A stretch of DNA of 64,000 bases from Paenibacillus tuaregi (GTDB lineage: Bacteria; Bacillota; Bacilli; Paenibacillales; Paenibacillaceae): contig NZ_LT575476.1 of assembly GCF_900086655.1 (NCBI RefSeq), positions 1,515,214-1,579,213 on the forward strand. The letters run 5' to 3'. Positions 44,073 to 54,099 of this stretch are shown here, one piece after another; position 1 is the stretch's first letter, and every line of letters starts with the position of its first letter. Under the pieces are notes generated by a model. That model saw only the letters and a list, made by a program, of their open reading frames with translations, searched no databases and was not told the DNA's origin. The translations under genes and the position numbers were made by a program.

Positions 44073-46259
44073 ATGGCATGGCAAATCGTAAATCTTCTTC
44101 TATTTCTAGCGGTCACCGGATACGGGCTCTATCTGTTTTACAAGGCCGTGTATCACCGCTGGCTGTACGTTAAGCTCGGCAAGCCTTCGGACTTCCGGGC
44201 ACAAAGCAAAGGGAGGTGGGGAGAATTTCTCGCCCAGGTATTTGGGCAGAAGAAGCTGCTCAAGGACCCGAAGAGCGGCATTATGCATATCGTCATTTTT
44301 TATGGATTTATCATTCTGCAATTCGGGGCGGTTGACCTCATCATTAAGGGGCTGACGAACGGTAGAAATCACCTGCCGATACCCGCTTACGACGTATTTG
44401 GTCTGCTTCAGGAGATTACGGTATTCCTTATTCTTATAGCGATGGGTTATGCGGCATACCGGCGCTACGGGGAGAAGCTGGCCAGGCTCAAGCGCGGACT
44501 TAAGCCGAGCATCGTTGTCATTTTTATTTTCTCCTTGATGCTGTCCGTGCTGCTGTCCCTCGGATTTGAACGCGTATGGTTAGGCATCCCGGCTTCCGGG
44601 TACGCGCCGATCTCTTCAATGATTGCGGTTTTATTCGGGTCACTGCCTATTGCAGCCGCAGCGGCGCTGTTCTACACGTTCTGGTGGGCACATCTGCTCA
44701 TTCTGCTTGCATTTCTGGTGTATGTTCCGCAGTCCAAGCATTTTCACCTGATTACCGCACCGGTGAATATCTGGTTCCGCCGGTCCGAGCCGGTTGGCAA
44801 GCTGCACAAGCTGGATCTGGAGGATGAAGAGGCTGAGTCGTTCGGGGTTGGCAAAATAGAAGATTTCACCCAGAAGCAGATGATTGATTTCTACGCCTGT
44901 GTGGAATGCGGGCGGTGCACCAATGTATGCCCGGCTTCCAATACCGGGAAGGTGCTGTCTCCAATGCATCTGATCACCAAGCTCCGCGACCATCTAACGG
45001 AGAAGGGCACAGCCATTACAGGCAAATCACCGTATGTGCCGGAGTTCGCTTTTGGCGGGGGGAGCGGGGCTTATGCCCTGGCAGAGCCGAAGACTCATGA
45101 AGTGAACTGGAATACAGCCAACGGTATTACCGATATCCGCCCAACACTTGCCTGGCAGAAGTCGACCTGGACCCACCAGGAGAAGAACCCGTTGGAAATG
45201 AACCTGATCGGGGATGTCATGACGGAAGAAGAAATCTGGTCCTGCACGACCTGCCGTAATTGTGAGGATCAATGCCCTGTAGGCAATGAGCATGTGGATA
45301 AAATCATCGACCTCCGCCGCCATCTCGTGCTGATGGAGGGCAGCATGCCGAATGAAGGGCAGCGGGCGCTTCAGAATATTGAACGCCAGAGCAACCCTTG
45401 GGGGCTGAACCGCAATGACCGGGCCCAGTGGACCGGTGAAGTGGAGGGCATCAAGGTGCCGACGGTGAAGGATCATCCTGACTTTGAATACCTGTTCTTC
45501 GTAGGCTCTATGGGCTCTTACGACTTGCGCAGCCGCAAAATCTCCCGCGCTTTCGCAAGGCTCCTGAATGAATCGGGTGTAAGCTTCGCGATCCTCGGCA
45601 ACGAGGAGAAGAATTCGGGCGATACGCCCCGCCGGATGGGAAATGAAATGCTGTTTCAGCAGCTGTGCATGGAGAACATCGCTACGTTTGAGAAGTATGG
45701 CGTGCGCAAAATCGTGACCGCGTGTCCTCATACTTTCAATACATTCAAAAATGAGTACCCGGAATTCGGGCTCGAAGGGGTCGAGGTGCTGCATCACACC
45801 CAGCTGTTAGATCAGCTGATTAAGGAAGGCAGGCTGACCCCCAAGCATGAAGTGAATGAGCGCATCACCTATCACGACTCCTGTTATTTGGGCAGGTACA
45901 ACAATGTGTATGACGAACCGCGCAATGTGCTAAAGGCGATTCCGGGTGTGGAACTGGTCGAAATGACCCGTTCCCGTGAGAACGGGATGTGCTGTGGGGC
46001 AGGCGGAGGCATGATGTGGATGGAGGAGACCTCTGGCAAAAGAGTCAATCTCGCCCGCACCGAGCAGGCGCTCGAAGTGAATCCAACCGTCATCAGCAGC
46101 GCGTGTCCTTACTGCCTGACGATGATGGAGGATGGCACCAAGATGAAGGAAGTGGAAGACCAGGTTAAAGCCAAGGATATTGCGGAAATTCTGGAGCTGT
46201 CCGTATTTGGGGATACTCCGGCAGCGCTAAATCGTGAACTTGAATTGGAGGCGAGATGA
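44073..46259 (+). CDS. fadF: Membrane Fe-S oxidoreductase FadF (YwjF type, heterodisulfide-reductase-like)
   Basis: Probably carries electrons from reduced ETF to the quinone pool. The 728-aa protein starts with five or six membrane segments (residues about 1-235). Two 4Fe-4S motifs follow, CVECGRCTNVCP and CTTCRNCEDQCP. Two CCG (cysteine-rich) domains come next, with CPHTFNTFKNEYP, DSCYLGRYN, NGMCCGAGGGMMW and SACPYCLTM. This is the YwjF layout found in Bacillus FadR regulons. It leads the plus-strand fad operon and overlaps fadN by 4 bp. Confidence 0.9.
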   Translation: MAWQIVNLLLFLAVTGYGLYLFYKAVYHRWLYVKLGKPSDFRAQSKGRWGEFLAQVFGQKKLLKDPKSGIMHIVIFYGFIILQFGAVDLIIKGLTNGRNHLPIPAYDVFGLLQEITVFLILIAMGYAAYRRYGEKLARLKRGLKPSIVVIFIFSLMLSVLLSLGFERVWLGIPASGYAPISSMIAVLFGSLPIAAAAALFYTFWWAHLLILLAFLVYVPQSKHFHLITAPVNIWFRRSEPVGKLHKLDLEDEEAESFGVGKIEDFTQKQMIDFYACVECGRCTNVCPASNTGKVLSPMHLITKLRDHLTEKGTAITGKSPYVPEFAFGGGSGAYALAEPKTHEVNWNTANGITDIRPTLAWQKSTWTHQEKNPLEMNLIGDVMTEEEIWSCTTCRNCEDQCPVGNEHVDKIIDLRRHLVLMEGSMPNEGQRALQNIERQSNPWGLNRNDRAQWTGEVEGIKVPTVKDHPDFEYLFFVGSMGSYDLRSRKISRAFARLLNESGVSFAILGNEEKNSGDTPRRMGNEMLFQQLCMENIATFEKYGVRKIVTACPHTFNTFKNEYPEFGLEGVEVLHHTQLLDQLIKEGRLTPKHEVNERITYHDSCYLGRYNNVYDEPRNVLKAIPGVELVEMTRSRENGMCCGAGGGMMWMEETSGKRVNLARTEQALEVNPTVISSACPYCLTMMEDGTKMKEVEDQVKAKDIAEILELSVFGDTPAALNRELELEAR

Positions 46260-48664
46260 TCATGAACTTATCCATTCGTAAAGCGGCCGTTATCGGCTCC
46301 GGTATCATGGGCTCACAAATTGCAGCCCACCTGGCCAATGTAGGGATTCAGACCCTACTGCTCGATATTGTGCCTAAAGAGCTTACTGAAGAAGAAGCTA
46401 AGAAAGGATTGACGCTTGAGCATCCGTCGGTACGGAGCCGCTTCTCTGCATCTGCGATCAAGAAGCTGGCGAAGATCAAACCTGCGCCGCTCTATGATGA
46501 AGCTTTTGCTTCCCGGATCACACCGGGAAATTTGGAGGATGACCTCGCAAAGATCGCGGAAGTGGACTGGATTATCGAGGTGGTCGTTGAGAACCTGGAC
46601 GTAAAAAGAAGCCTGCTGAAGCAGATTGAACAGCACCGTGGACCAGGTGCGGTTGTCTCCTCCAACACCTCGGGAATTTCCATCAACGCTATGGCCGCGG
46701 AATGCGGAGAGGAGTTCCGCAAGCACTTTCTCGGAACACACTTCTTCAATCCTCCGCGTTATATGAAGCTGCTTGAGATTATTCCAGGGAACGATACCGA
46801 TCCCGAACTGGTTACCGCAATGAAGGTCTTTTGTGAGAAGGTGCTTGGCAAGGGTGTAGTGCTCGCCAAGGATACGCCGAACTTCATCGGCAACCGGATA
46901 GGGACTTACGGATTGCTTGTGACACTCCAGGAAATGCAGAAGAACGGCGGTTATACCGTGGAAGAGGTTGATGCCGTCACAGGTCCGGCAATGGGCCGCC
47001 CGAAGAGCGCGACTTTCCGTACGTTGGATCTGGTCGGCCTCGATACCTTCGTGCACGTTGCTGATAATGTATACCACAATGTGACGGATGAACAGGAGAA
47101 GGCGGTGTTCTGTACACCGGAAGTTCTGAAGAGTATGACCGAGCGTAAATGGCTTGGAGAGAAGACCGGGCAGGGCTTTTACCTGAAGAAAAAAGGGGAG
47201 AAGGGCAGTGAGATCCTGTCGCTCAATCTGGCGACCATGGAATACGTCCCCCAGACGAAGCCCAAAGGTGCTTCACTTGAAGCAGCCAAGACCGCAAAGG
47301 GCACGAAGGAAAAGACCAAAGCCTTGTTAGCTGGCAAGGATCGCTACTCGGAATTGGCCTGGAACATTCTTAAGCAGGTGCTGATCTACTCGGCCGAAAA
47401 GGTCGGGGAAATCTCCGATTCCATCCGGGAGATTGACGATGCCATGAAATGGGGCTTCTCCTGGGATCTCGGGCCCTTTGAAACTTGGGATGCAATCGGC
47501 CTCGTCCGTTCCACCCAGCGGATGGAAGCTGAAGGATTGAACGTACCTCAGTGGGTTAAGGATTGGATTGCTGCTGGAAACACGTCGTTTTACAAAAATG
47601 AAAGCGGGAAGCTGTATTCCGTTCATATCAGCACCACCCAGTATAAAGAAGTCGAACATGTCCCGGAAGCCATCTCGCTTCGCAGCTTAAAGGAGCAGAA
47701 CAAGACCATCAAGGGCAATTCGGGCGCAAGCCTGATTGATCTCGGGGATGGGGTGGCCTGTCTGGAATTCCATTCTCCGAATAATGCCATCGGTGCAGAC
47801 ATTCTGTCGATGATTCAGCAAAGCGTCGAGGAAGTGCGCAGCAATTACCTCGGCATGGTGATTGCCAATCAGGGCAAGAACTTCTGTGTCGGCGCCAACA
47901 TCATGCTGCTGCTGATGGAAGCGCAGGATGAGGAATGGGATGAGATTGACGATATCATCCGGATGTTCCAAAGCACGATGTACAAGGTCAAACGGCTGGA
48001 GAAGCCGGTCGTTGCCGCTCCGCACCGGATGTGTTTGGGTGGTGGGGTAGAGGCTTGTATGCCAGCCGATCAAGTTATTGCCGCAGCCGAAACCTATTAC
48101 GGATTGGTTGAAGTAGGCGTAGGGCTGATCCCGGCAGGTGGGGGCTGTAAAGAATTCGCGCTTCGAGCCAGCCAAAGCCAGCCGGGTGCGGATGCAGACC
48201 TGCAGCCGTTTATCAACCGGGTGTTCGAGACTGTGGGCACGGCCAAGGTATCCGGCAGCGGTCATGACGCCAAGCGTCTTGGGTACCTGCGCCCAACCGA
48301 CAGGGTTGTAACGAATCAGGACTACTCCATCTATGAAGCGAAGCAGGCCGTACTTGGCCTTTCCAAGGGTTATGAGCCGATCCCGGAGGAGAAAATCCGG
48401 GTTGTGGGGGCCGAAGGCAAAGCAGTGATGCAGCTTGGCGCGATCGGCATGCGGCAGGGAGGTTACATCAGCGATCACGATCTCTTGATTGCCAAGAAGC
48501 TGGCTCATGTGCTGGCTGGCGGTGATGTTCCTGCCGGAACTCTGGTGACGGAGCAGTACATGCTCGACCTGGAGCGTGAAGCGTTCCTCAGCCTTTGCGG
48601 CGAGCCGAAGACGCAGGCCCGGATGCAGCACATGCTTACCAAAGGCAAAGCGCTGAGAAATTAG
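46256..48664 (+). CDS. fadN: 3-hydroxyacyl-CoA dehydrogenase / enoyl-CoA hydratase fusion FadN
   Basis: Carries out the hydration and NAD-dependent oxidation steps of beta-oxidation. In the 802-aa protein, residues 1 to about 290 form the dehydrogenase NAD domain (VIGSGIMGSQIAAHLAN and the catalytic-His region GTHFFNPPRYMKLLEII). The middle holds the dehydrogenase C-terminal domains. From about residue 490 a crotonase domain follows (NAIGADILSMIQQ, GKNFCVGANIMLLL, HRMCLGGGVEACM). The dehydrogenase-first order matches Bacillus FadN (YusL), the reverse of E. coli FadB. ATG 46256 overlaps the fadF stop; ATG 46262 is better spaced from GGAGG. Confidence 0.94.
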   Translation: MIMNLSIRKAAVIGSGIMGSQIAAHLANVGIQTLLLDIVPKELTEEEAKKGLTLEHPSVRSRFSASAIKKLAKIKPAPLYDEAFASRITPGNLEDDLAKIAEVDWIIEVVVENLDVKRSLLKQIEQHRGPGAVVSSNTSGISINAMAAECGEEFRKHFLGTHFFNPPRYMKLLEIIPGNDTDPELVTAMKVFCEKVLGKGVVLAKDTPNFIGNRIGTYGLLVTLQEMQKNGGYTVEEVDAVTGPAMGRPKSATFRTLDLVGLDTFVHVADNVYHNVTDEQEKAVFCTPEVLKSMTERKWLGEKTGQGFYLKKKGEKGSEILSLNLATMEYVPQTKPKGASLEAAKTAKGTKEKTKALLAGKDRYSELAWNILKQVLIYSAEKVGEISDSIREIDDAMKWGFSWDLGPFETWDAIGLVRSTQRMEAEGLNVPQWVKDWIAAGNTSFYKNESGKLYSVHISTTQYKEVEHVPEAISLRSLKEQNKTIKGNSGASLIDLGDGVACLEFHSPNNAIGADILSMIQQSVEEVRSNYLGMVIANQGKNFCVGANIMLLLMEAQDEEWDEIDDIIRMFQSTMYKVKRLEKPVVAAPHRMCLGGGVEACMPADQVIAAAETYYGLVEVGVGLIPAGGGCKEFALRASQSQPGADADLQPFINRVFETVGTAKVSGSGHDAKRLGYLRPTDRVVTNQDYSIYEAKQAVLGLSKGYEPIPEEKIRVVGAEGKAVMQLGAIGMRQGGYISDHDLLIAKKLAHVLAGGDVPAGTLVTEQYMLDLEREAFLSLCGEPKTQARMQHMLTKGKALRN

Positions 48665-48752
48665 GCGTGGGCTAAAAGTTAGCGTTAGCGAAGCCCCGAA
48701 GCGGGTACCTAGGGACAAAACTGGAAGTAACGTGACAGAGAACCTTGAAGCA

Positions 48753-48955
48753 ATTCAGCTAAAACCAATGCCTACGCACGGAGCAACGGAGGAAGCGGAA
48801 CAATCCTGAAGAAGCGGAGCGTTCGCCTTTGTCCCCGGATGGAATCCTTGGATGATTCATTCAAATTATCCGGGGACAACAGCGATCGTAAGGATGTTTC
48901 GCAGCCGGAGTGATCGGCCAAGGAGCGAAAGCGTTAGCCCTGAACCGGAGTGGTC
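48753..48955 (+). repeat. Dispersed stem-loop repeat, copy 2
   Basis: About 200 bp in the fadN-fadA gap. The outer stem is GCGGAACAATCCT (48795) with AGGATGTTTCGC (48891), and the inner stem TTGTCCCCGGAT (48829) with ATCCGGGGACAA (48868). The family core TGAAGAAGCGGAGCG lies at 48807-48821. No ORF or promoter is visible. Confidence 0.88.
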
Positions 48956-49040
48956 GCCATGACCAATCTGGAGTTTGCCGCAAAGTAAGTGATCAAAGCA
49001 GGAAGTTTCCGAAAGGAAGGCTCTGCAAGGCCATTTAAGT

Positions 49041-49240
49041 AATTCATCTAAAACTGATGCCTACGCACGGAGCAACGGAAGCGGAACAATCCTGAAGAAG
49101 CGGAGCGTTCGCCTTTGTTCCCGGATAAAATCTTTGGATGATTCATTCAAATTATCCGGGGACAACAGCGATCGTAAGGATGTTCCGCAGCCGGAGTGGT
49201 CGGCCAAGGAGCGAAAGCGTTAGCTCTGAACCGGAGTGGA
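49041..49240 (+). repeat. Dispersed stem-loop repeat, copy 3 (direct repeat of copy 2)
   Basis: Near-identical to copy 2, offset by about 288 bp. The outer stem is at 49081-49093 with AGGATGTTCCGC beginning at 49177. The inner stem TTGTTCCCGGAT (49115) with ATCCGGGGACAA (49154) includes one G.T pair. The rest of the 700-bp fadN-fadA gap shows nothing else I recognise. Confidence 0.88.
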
Positions 49241-49364
49241 GTGGTCGGCCGAGGAAAGGACAGCAACTGCCAGGCCGTCTGAGCGGGCAAGAAACTGCAA
49301 GTCACACCTGTGTTTTGACGTGATGAGCGGCTTAAATCTTAACTTCCCAAGGAGTGTGAGAACG

Positions 49365-50549
49365 ATGAAAGAAGCAGTAATTGTATCGATGGCCCGCACC
49401 GCTATTGGCAAGGCCAAGAAAGGCAGCCTGGTGCAGACCCGGGCCGATGATCTCGGCAAGGTGGTTCTGGAAGCCGTCATTGAGCGTGCGCCAGGGCTGA
49501 GGAAAGAAGACGTCGAGGACGTCATTATTGGCTGCGCGATGCCCGAAGGCGAGCAGGGTCTGAACTTCGCCCGGATCATGTCGCTGTACGCGGGGTACCC
49601 GAACACCGTGCCCGCGTTGACGATTAACCGCTTCTGCTCATCCGGGCTGCAGTCCATCGCTTTTGCAGCCGAGCGGATTATGCTGGGCCATGCCGACATC
49701 ATCGTGGCCGGCGGCGTGGAGAGCATGAGCCATGTGCCGATGACCGGCTTCAAGATTTCTCCGAATCCGAAGCTGGTAGAAGACATGCCGGAAGTTTACA
49801 TCGGCATGGGGCACACGGCAGAGGAAGTGGCCGAGCGCTTCGGCGTATCCCGCGCGGATCAGGATGCTTTTGCGGCACGGTCCCATGCGAAGGCCGCGGC
49901 TGCAATCGCAGAGGGCAAATTCAAGGATGAGATTGTTCCGTTCGAGGCCGAGCTGACCAGCGTGGATGACCAGGGCAAGGTCACCCGGAAGAAATTCCTG
50001 TTCGATACGGATGAAGGAGTCCGCAGTGATACAACGGCAGAGGGGCTTGGCAAGCTGAAGTCGGCCTTTAAGCTCGACGGGACTGTGACCGCAGGCAACT
50101 CCTCCCAGGTTAGCGACGGTGCTGCCGCCGTGGTGGTGATGAGCCGGGAGAAGGCGGATGAGCTTGGTCTGAAGCCGCTGGCTACGTTCAAATCTTTTGC
50201 GCTGAGCGGGGTGGAACCAGAAATCATGGGGGTTGGCCCGGTGAAGGCGATTCCGAAGGCCCTGAAGATGGCGGGGATCGGCCTTGAGGATGTCGACCTG
50301 TTCGAGATCAACGAAGCCTTCGCTTCCCAGTGTGTGCAGGTCATCCGCGAGCTCGGCATTAATGAGGAGAAGGTGAACGTGAACGGCGGAGCAATCGCTT
50401 TAGGGCATCCGCTGGGCTGTACGGGAACCAAGATTACGACCACGCTGATCAGCGAGCTTCGCCGCAGGGGCGGAGGTTATGGTGTTGTATCGATGTGTAT
50501 TGGCGGCGGAATGGGCGCGGCCGGTGTATTTGAAGTTCACGCACAATAA
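49365..50549 (+). CDS. fadA: Acetyl-CoA acyltransferase (3-ketoacyl-CoA thiolase)
   Basis: Cleaves 3-ketoacyl-CoA to acetyl-CoA and a shortened acyl-CoA. A 394-aa thiolase with the active Cys in [14 protein letters not shown], the [17 protein letters not shown]is motif and [13 protein letters not shown] with the second Cys. An AAGGAGTGTGAG site precedes ATG 49365; the open frame upstream to 49236 runs into repeat copy 3 and is not likely coding. Pairs with FadN as the beta-oxidation core. Confidence 0.95.
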   Translation: MKEAVIVSMARTAIGKAKKGSLVQTRADDLGKVVLEAVIERAPGLRKEDVEDVIIGCAMPEGEQGLNFARIMSLYAGYPNTVPALTINRFCSSGLQSIAFAAERIMLGHADIIVAGGVESMSHVPMTGFKISPNPKLVEDMPEVYIGMGHTAEEVAERFGVSRADQDAFAARSHAKAAAAIAEGKFKDEIVPFEAELTSVDDQGKVTRKKFLFDTDEGVRSDTTAEGLGKLKSAFKLDGTVTAGNSSQVSDGAAAVVVMSREKADELGLKPLATFKSFALSGVEPEIMGVGPVKAIPKALKMAGIGLEDVDLFEINEAFASQCVQVIRELGINEEKVNVNGGAIALGHPLGCTGTKITTTLISELRRRGGGYGVVSMCIGGGMGAAGVFEVHAQ

Positions 50550-50576
50550 CATGAACGATAAAAGGAGCGAATAATC

Positions 50577-52358
50577 ATGAGTACAACGATGAACAAAGTG
50601 ATTGGCGGCAGCTTTATGATTGAGGACGTAAATCATCAGCAGATCATAACTCCGGAAGACTTCACCGAAGAGCATCGCATGATTGCCCAGACCACCGAGG
50701 ATTTTGTTGAAGGTGAAATTGCCCCGCGTGACGAAGAGATTGAGAAGCTGAATTACGAGCTGACTGCAGATTTGCTCCGCAAGGCCGGGGAGCTGGGGCT
50801 GCTGGGGGCGGAAGTTCCTGAAGCATACGGCGGACTTGGCTTAGACAAGGTAAGCTCAACTTTGATCAGCGAGAAGTTAACCAAGGCTTCCGCCTTTGCC
50901 CTGTCGGTAGGGGCTCATGTGGGAATTGGAACCCTGCCGATCGTGTATTTCGGTACCGAAGCCCAGAAGCAAAAGTACCTGCCATCTCTGGCTTCAGGGG
51001 AAAAGATTGCCGCTTACTGCTTAACCGAGCCTTCTTCCGGTTCAGATGCGCTTGGAGCCAAAACGACAGCCACACTTAGTGAGGATGGCGAATATTATAT
51101 TTTGAACGGAACCAAACAGTTCATTACAAATGCCGGCTTCGCGGATGTGTTCATCGTGTATGCGAAAGTGGACGGCAAGGATTTTAGTACATTTATTGTT
51201 GAACGCACGATGGAAGGGGTAAGCATCGGTCCGGAAGAGAAGAAGATGGGGATTAAAGGTTCATCCACGTGTCCCCTGATTCTTGAGGATGTTAAGGTGC
51301 CGGTGGAGAATCTGCTGTGGGAGATTGGCAAAGGCCATCTGATCGCCTTCAACATCCTGAACATTGGGCGTTTCAAACTTGCCGTTGGCTGTGTAGGCGC
51401 TTCCAAGGACACGATTGAGCTTGCTGCCAAATATGCCAATGAGCGTACCCAATTCGGCAAGAAAATCTCTTCCTTCCCGCTGATCGGCAAAAAGCTGGCC
51501 GAGATGAACACCAAAACCTATGTGCTTGAGAGCATGGCTTACCGGACTGCGGGACTGTTCGACGTGGGTCTGGCCGAGGTGGATCATGCCAGCGAGAACG
51601 TTGGCTACCAATCGGCCAAAGCGATTGCCGAATACCAGCTTGAATGTTCGATCAACAAGGTGTTTGGGTCCGAAACCCTCGATTTTGTGGTTGACGAAGG
51701 CGTGCAGATCCACGGCGGCTACGGCTTTATTCAGGAGTACCGGGTCGAGCGCAATTACCGGGATTCGCGGATTAACCGGATTTTTGAAGGCACAAATGAG
51801 ATCAACCGCCTGTTGATTCCGGGCACCTTGATCAAACGTGCGATGAAGGGTGAGCTGCCGCTGATGCAAAAAGCAATGGCACTGCAATCCGAGCTGATGC
51901 AGCCGATTCCGAGCCAAGTCTTTGAAGGTACGCTTGATCAGGAGACCCATCTCCTGGCCATGGCCAAAAAAATCTTCCTGATGGCCGGAGCCCAGGCTGT
52001 ACAGAAATATCAGATGAAGCTTGAAGAACAGCAGGAAATTCTCAGTCATCTGGCGGATATGATGATTCAGGTATATGCGATGGAGAGCGCCCTGCTGCGC
52101 ACGCGCAAAATGATCGAACGGTCCGGCGAAGACAAAGCCCGGCTGGCGGTGGAGATGACTACCGTGTTTGTCCATGAGGCCTTTGGCCACATTGAGACCT
52201 GGGCCAAAGAAGTTCTTGCAGCTATGGAATCCGGGGACACACTCCGTACACAGCTGTCCATTCTCAAGAAGCTGACGAAGAGATCCCCGATCAATATGGT
52301 TGAATTGAAACGGGATATTGCATCCAAGGTCATTGAGGCGGAGCAATACGTGCTGTAA
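50577..52358 (+). CDS. fadE: Acyl-CoA dehydrogenase FadE
   Basis: An FAD enzyme performing the first oxidation of beta-oxidation and reducing ETF. The 593-aa protein matches the long Bacillus FadE (YusJ, about 594 aa). Acyl-CoA dehydrogenase signatures are CLTEPSSGSDALGAKTTA (FAD and substrate), KQFITNAGFADVF, RTQFGKKISSF and QIHGGYGFIQEYRVERNYRD. A C-terminal extension of about 190 residues is typical of this subgroup. The ribosome site AAAAGGAGCG is 7 nt before the ATG. It is 27 bp after fadA. Confidence 0.95.
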   Translation: MSTTMNKVIGGSFMIEDVNHQQIITPEDFTEEHRMIAQTTEDFVEGEIAPRDEEIEKLNYELTADLLRKAGELGLLGAEVPEAYGGLGLDKVSSTLISEKLTKASAFALSVGAHVGIGTLPIVYFGTEAQKQKYLPSLASGEKIAAYCLTEPSSGSDALGAKTTATLSEDGEYYILNGTKQFITNAGFADVFIVYAKVDGKDFSTFIVERTMEGVSIGPEEKKMGIKGSSTCPLILEDVKVPVENLLWEIGKGHLIAFNILNIGRFKLAVGCVGASKDTIELAAKYANERTQFGKKISSFPLIGKKLAEMNTKTYVLESMAYRTAGLFDVGLAEVDHASENVGYQSAKAIAEYQLECSINKVFGSETLDFVVDEGVQIHGGYGFIQEYRVERNYRDSRINRIFEGTNEINRLLIPGTLIKRAMKGELPLMQKAMALQSELMQPIPSQVFEGTLDQETHLLAMAKKIFLMAGAQAVQKYQMKLEEQQEILSHLADMMIQVYAMESALLRTRKMIERSGEDKARLAVEMTTVFVHEAFGHIETWAKEVLAAMESGDTLRTQLSILKKLTKRSPINMVELKRDIASKVIEAEQYVL

Positions 52359-52385
52359 CCATTCGTTTAGAATTGGGGTGTCTGA

Positions 52386-54080
52386 ATGCAGAACAAACCT
52401 TGGTTCAATCATTACCCAAAAGAGGTCCCGCATTCTTACAATTATCCGAATCAAAATTTGGCACAATTTCTGGTTGACTCAGCAGCTCAATATCCTGCCC
52501 ACACGGCCCTGGACTTTATGGGTAAGAAAATAACTTATGAAAGCTTGCTGAAATCCGTATACCGTTTTGCGAATGCCCTGCTTCGGCTGGGTATTCGCAA
52601 AGGGGACCGGATCGCGGTTATGCTCCCGAACTGTCCGCAGGGAGTGATTGCCTACTACGGCACCCTGCTGACGGGAGCGGTGGCGGTGATGACGAATCCA
52701 CTGTATGTCCCGCGGGAGATTGAGCATCAATTAACCGATGCGGGTGTCCGCCTGATTGTGACGATGGATGCCTTGGTGGAGCGGGTGAACAAGGCGATGG
52801 AGAAACATCCGCTGGAGTATATCATTGTCACGGGTATGCAGGATTATCTGCCTTTTCCAAAGAATATGCTCTATCCAATTAAGGCTAAAAAAGACGGGAT
52901 GTCCGCGGTGGTTCAGTACAATGAACGGGTGCTGGCGTTTAAGCAGTTCCTTAAGCATTCTTCTGAACAGCCCTGTCATGTGGAGGTCGATGCCGGGGTT
53001 GATCTGGCGCTGATTCAATACACCGGTGGCACAACCGGGGTAGCCAAGGGAGTTATGCTGACGCATATGAATCTGATCTCCAATACGATTCAATCCCAGC
53101 TCTGGTTCTACAAGGCAAGGAAAGCGAAGGAGATTTACATGGCGGCCCTGCCGTTTTTTCACGTATTTGGCCTGACTGTGCTGTTGAATTTGGCCATATA
53201 CAATGCGGGAACGCTGCTGCTGCTCCCCCGTTTCGAGATTAATCAGGTACTTAAAATGATTGATAAGATGAAGCCAACGATTTTTCCCGGAGCACCGACC
53301 ATGTATATTGCTCTGATCAATCATCCTGAAGTGAGCCGGTATGACTTATCATCCATTAATATTTGTATCAGCGGAGCAGCTCCCCTGCCTGTAGAGGTGC
53401 AGGAGCAGTTCGAGAGAATCTCCGGCGGCAAACTGATCGAGGGTTATGGTCTGACGGAGGCTTCGCCGGTAACCCACGCGAATAACTTCTGGGAGCTTAG
53501 AAAGACCGGCTCCATCGGCATTCCTTTTCCTGATACGGAAGCGCGTATCGTGAATGCCCTGACTGGAGAGGATCTGCCGCTTGGCGAGATCGGGGAGCTG
53601 ATCGTTCGTGGACCACAGGTGATGAAGGGATACTGGAACCGTCCGGAGGAGACAGCCGCATCTCTGCGTGATGGATGGCTTTATACAGGGGATCTGGCGC
53701 GGATGGATGAGGATGGGTTCTTTTTCATTCTGGATCGGCGTAAGGATCTGATCATTGCAGGCGGATACAACATATATCCGCGTGAGGTGGAAGAGGTTCT
53801 ATTCGAGCATCCAGACGTGGAAGAAGCGGTCGTTGCCGGGACTGTGGACCCTTACCGGGGAGAGACGGTAAAAGCATATATTGTACTTAAAGAAGGCTGC
53901 TTGACAACGGAAGCTGAATTGAAGAGCTGGTGCAAGGAACGGCTGGCAGTCTACAAGGTTCCTAAGGTTTATGAATTCAGGAAAGCGCTTCCGAAGACAC
54001 TGGTCGGAAAAGTGCTGCGGCGCAAGCTGATTGATGAAGAGAACGAGCGTCAGGCCGCAGAGCATAAGGAAAAGGCGTAA
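52386..54080 (+). CDS. lcfA: Long-chain fatty-acid-CoA ligase
   Basis: Activates fatty acids with ATP and CoA. A 564-aa adenylate-forming enzyme with the P-loop YTGGTTGVAKGVMLTH (A3), the GYGLTEASPVTH core, YTGDLARMDEDGFFFILDRRKDLII read as TGD and DRRKD motifs, and the C-terminal KVLRRKL lysine. It matches Bacillus LcfA. It follows fadE by 27 bp and closes the operon. A mobile-looking repeat element begins 19 bp after its stop. Confidence 0.94.
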   Translation: MQNKPWFNHYPKEVPHSYNYPNQNLAQFLVDSAAQYPAHTALDFMGKKITYESLLKSVYRFANALLRLGIRKGDRIAVMLPNCPQGVIAYYGTLLTGAVAVMTNPLYVPREIEHQLTDAGVRLIVTMDALVERVNKAMEKHPLEYIIVTGMQDYLPFPKNMLYPIKAKKDGMSAVVQYNERVLAFKQFLKHSSEQPCHVEVDAGVDLALIQYTGGTTGVAKGVMLTHMNLISNTIQSQLWFYKARKAKEIYMAALPFFHVFGLTVLLNLAIYNAGTLLLLPRFEINQVLKMIDKMKPTIFPGAPTMYIALINHPEVSRYDLSSINICISGAAPLPVEVQEQFERISGGKLIEGYGLTEASPVTHANNFWELRKTGSIGIPFPDTEARIVNALTGEDLPLGEIGELIVRGPQVMKGYWNRPEETAASLRDGWLYTGDLARMDEDGFFFILDRRKDLIIAGGYNIYPREVEEVLFEHPDVEEAVVAGTVDPYRGETVKAYIVLKEGCLTTEAELKSWCKERLAVYKVPKVYEFRKALPKTLVGKVLRRKLIDEENERQAAEHKEKA

Positions 54081-54099
54081 GGGCGGTTGGCTTATCCTC

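Noticed and set aside
47687..48718. 343-aa minus-strand frame in fadN
   Set aside because: Antisense shadow of the crotonase-domain coding region.
51261..52466. 401-aa minus-strand frame across fadE and lcfA
   Set aside because: Antisense shadow; spans two well-supported genes and has no recognisable motif.
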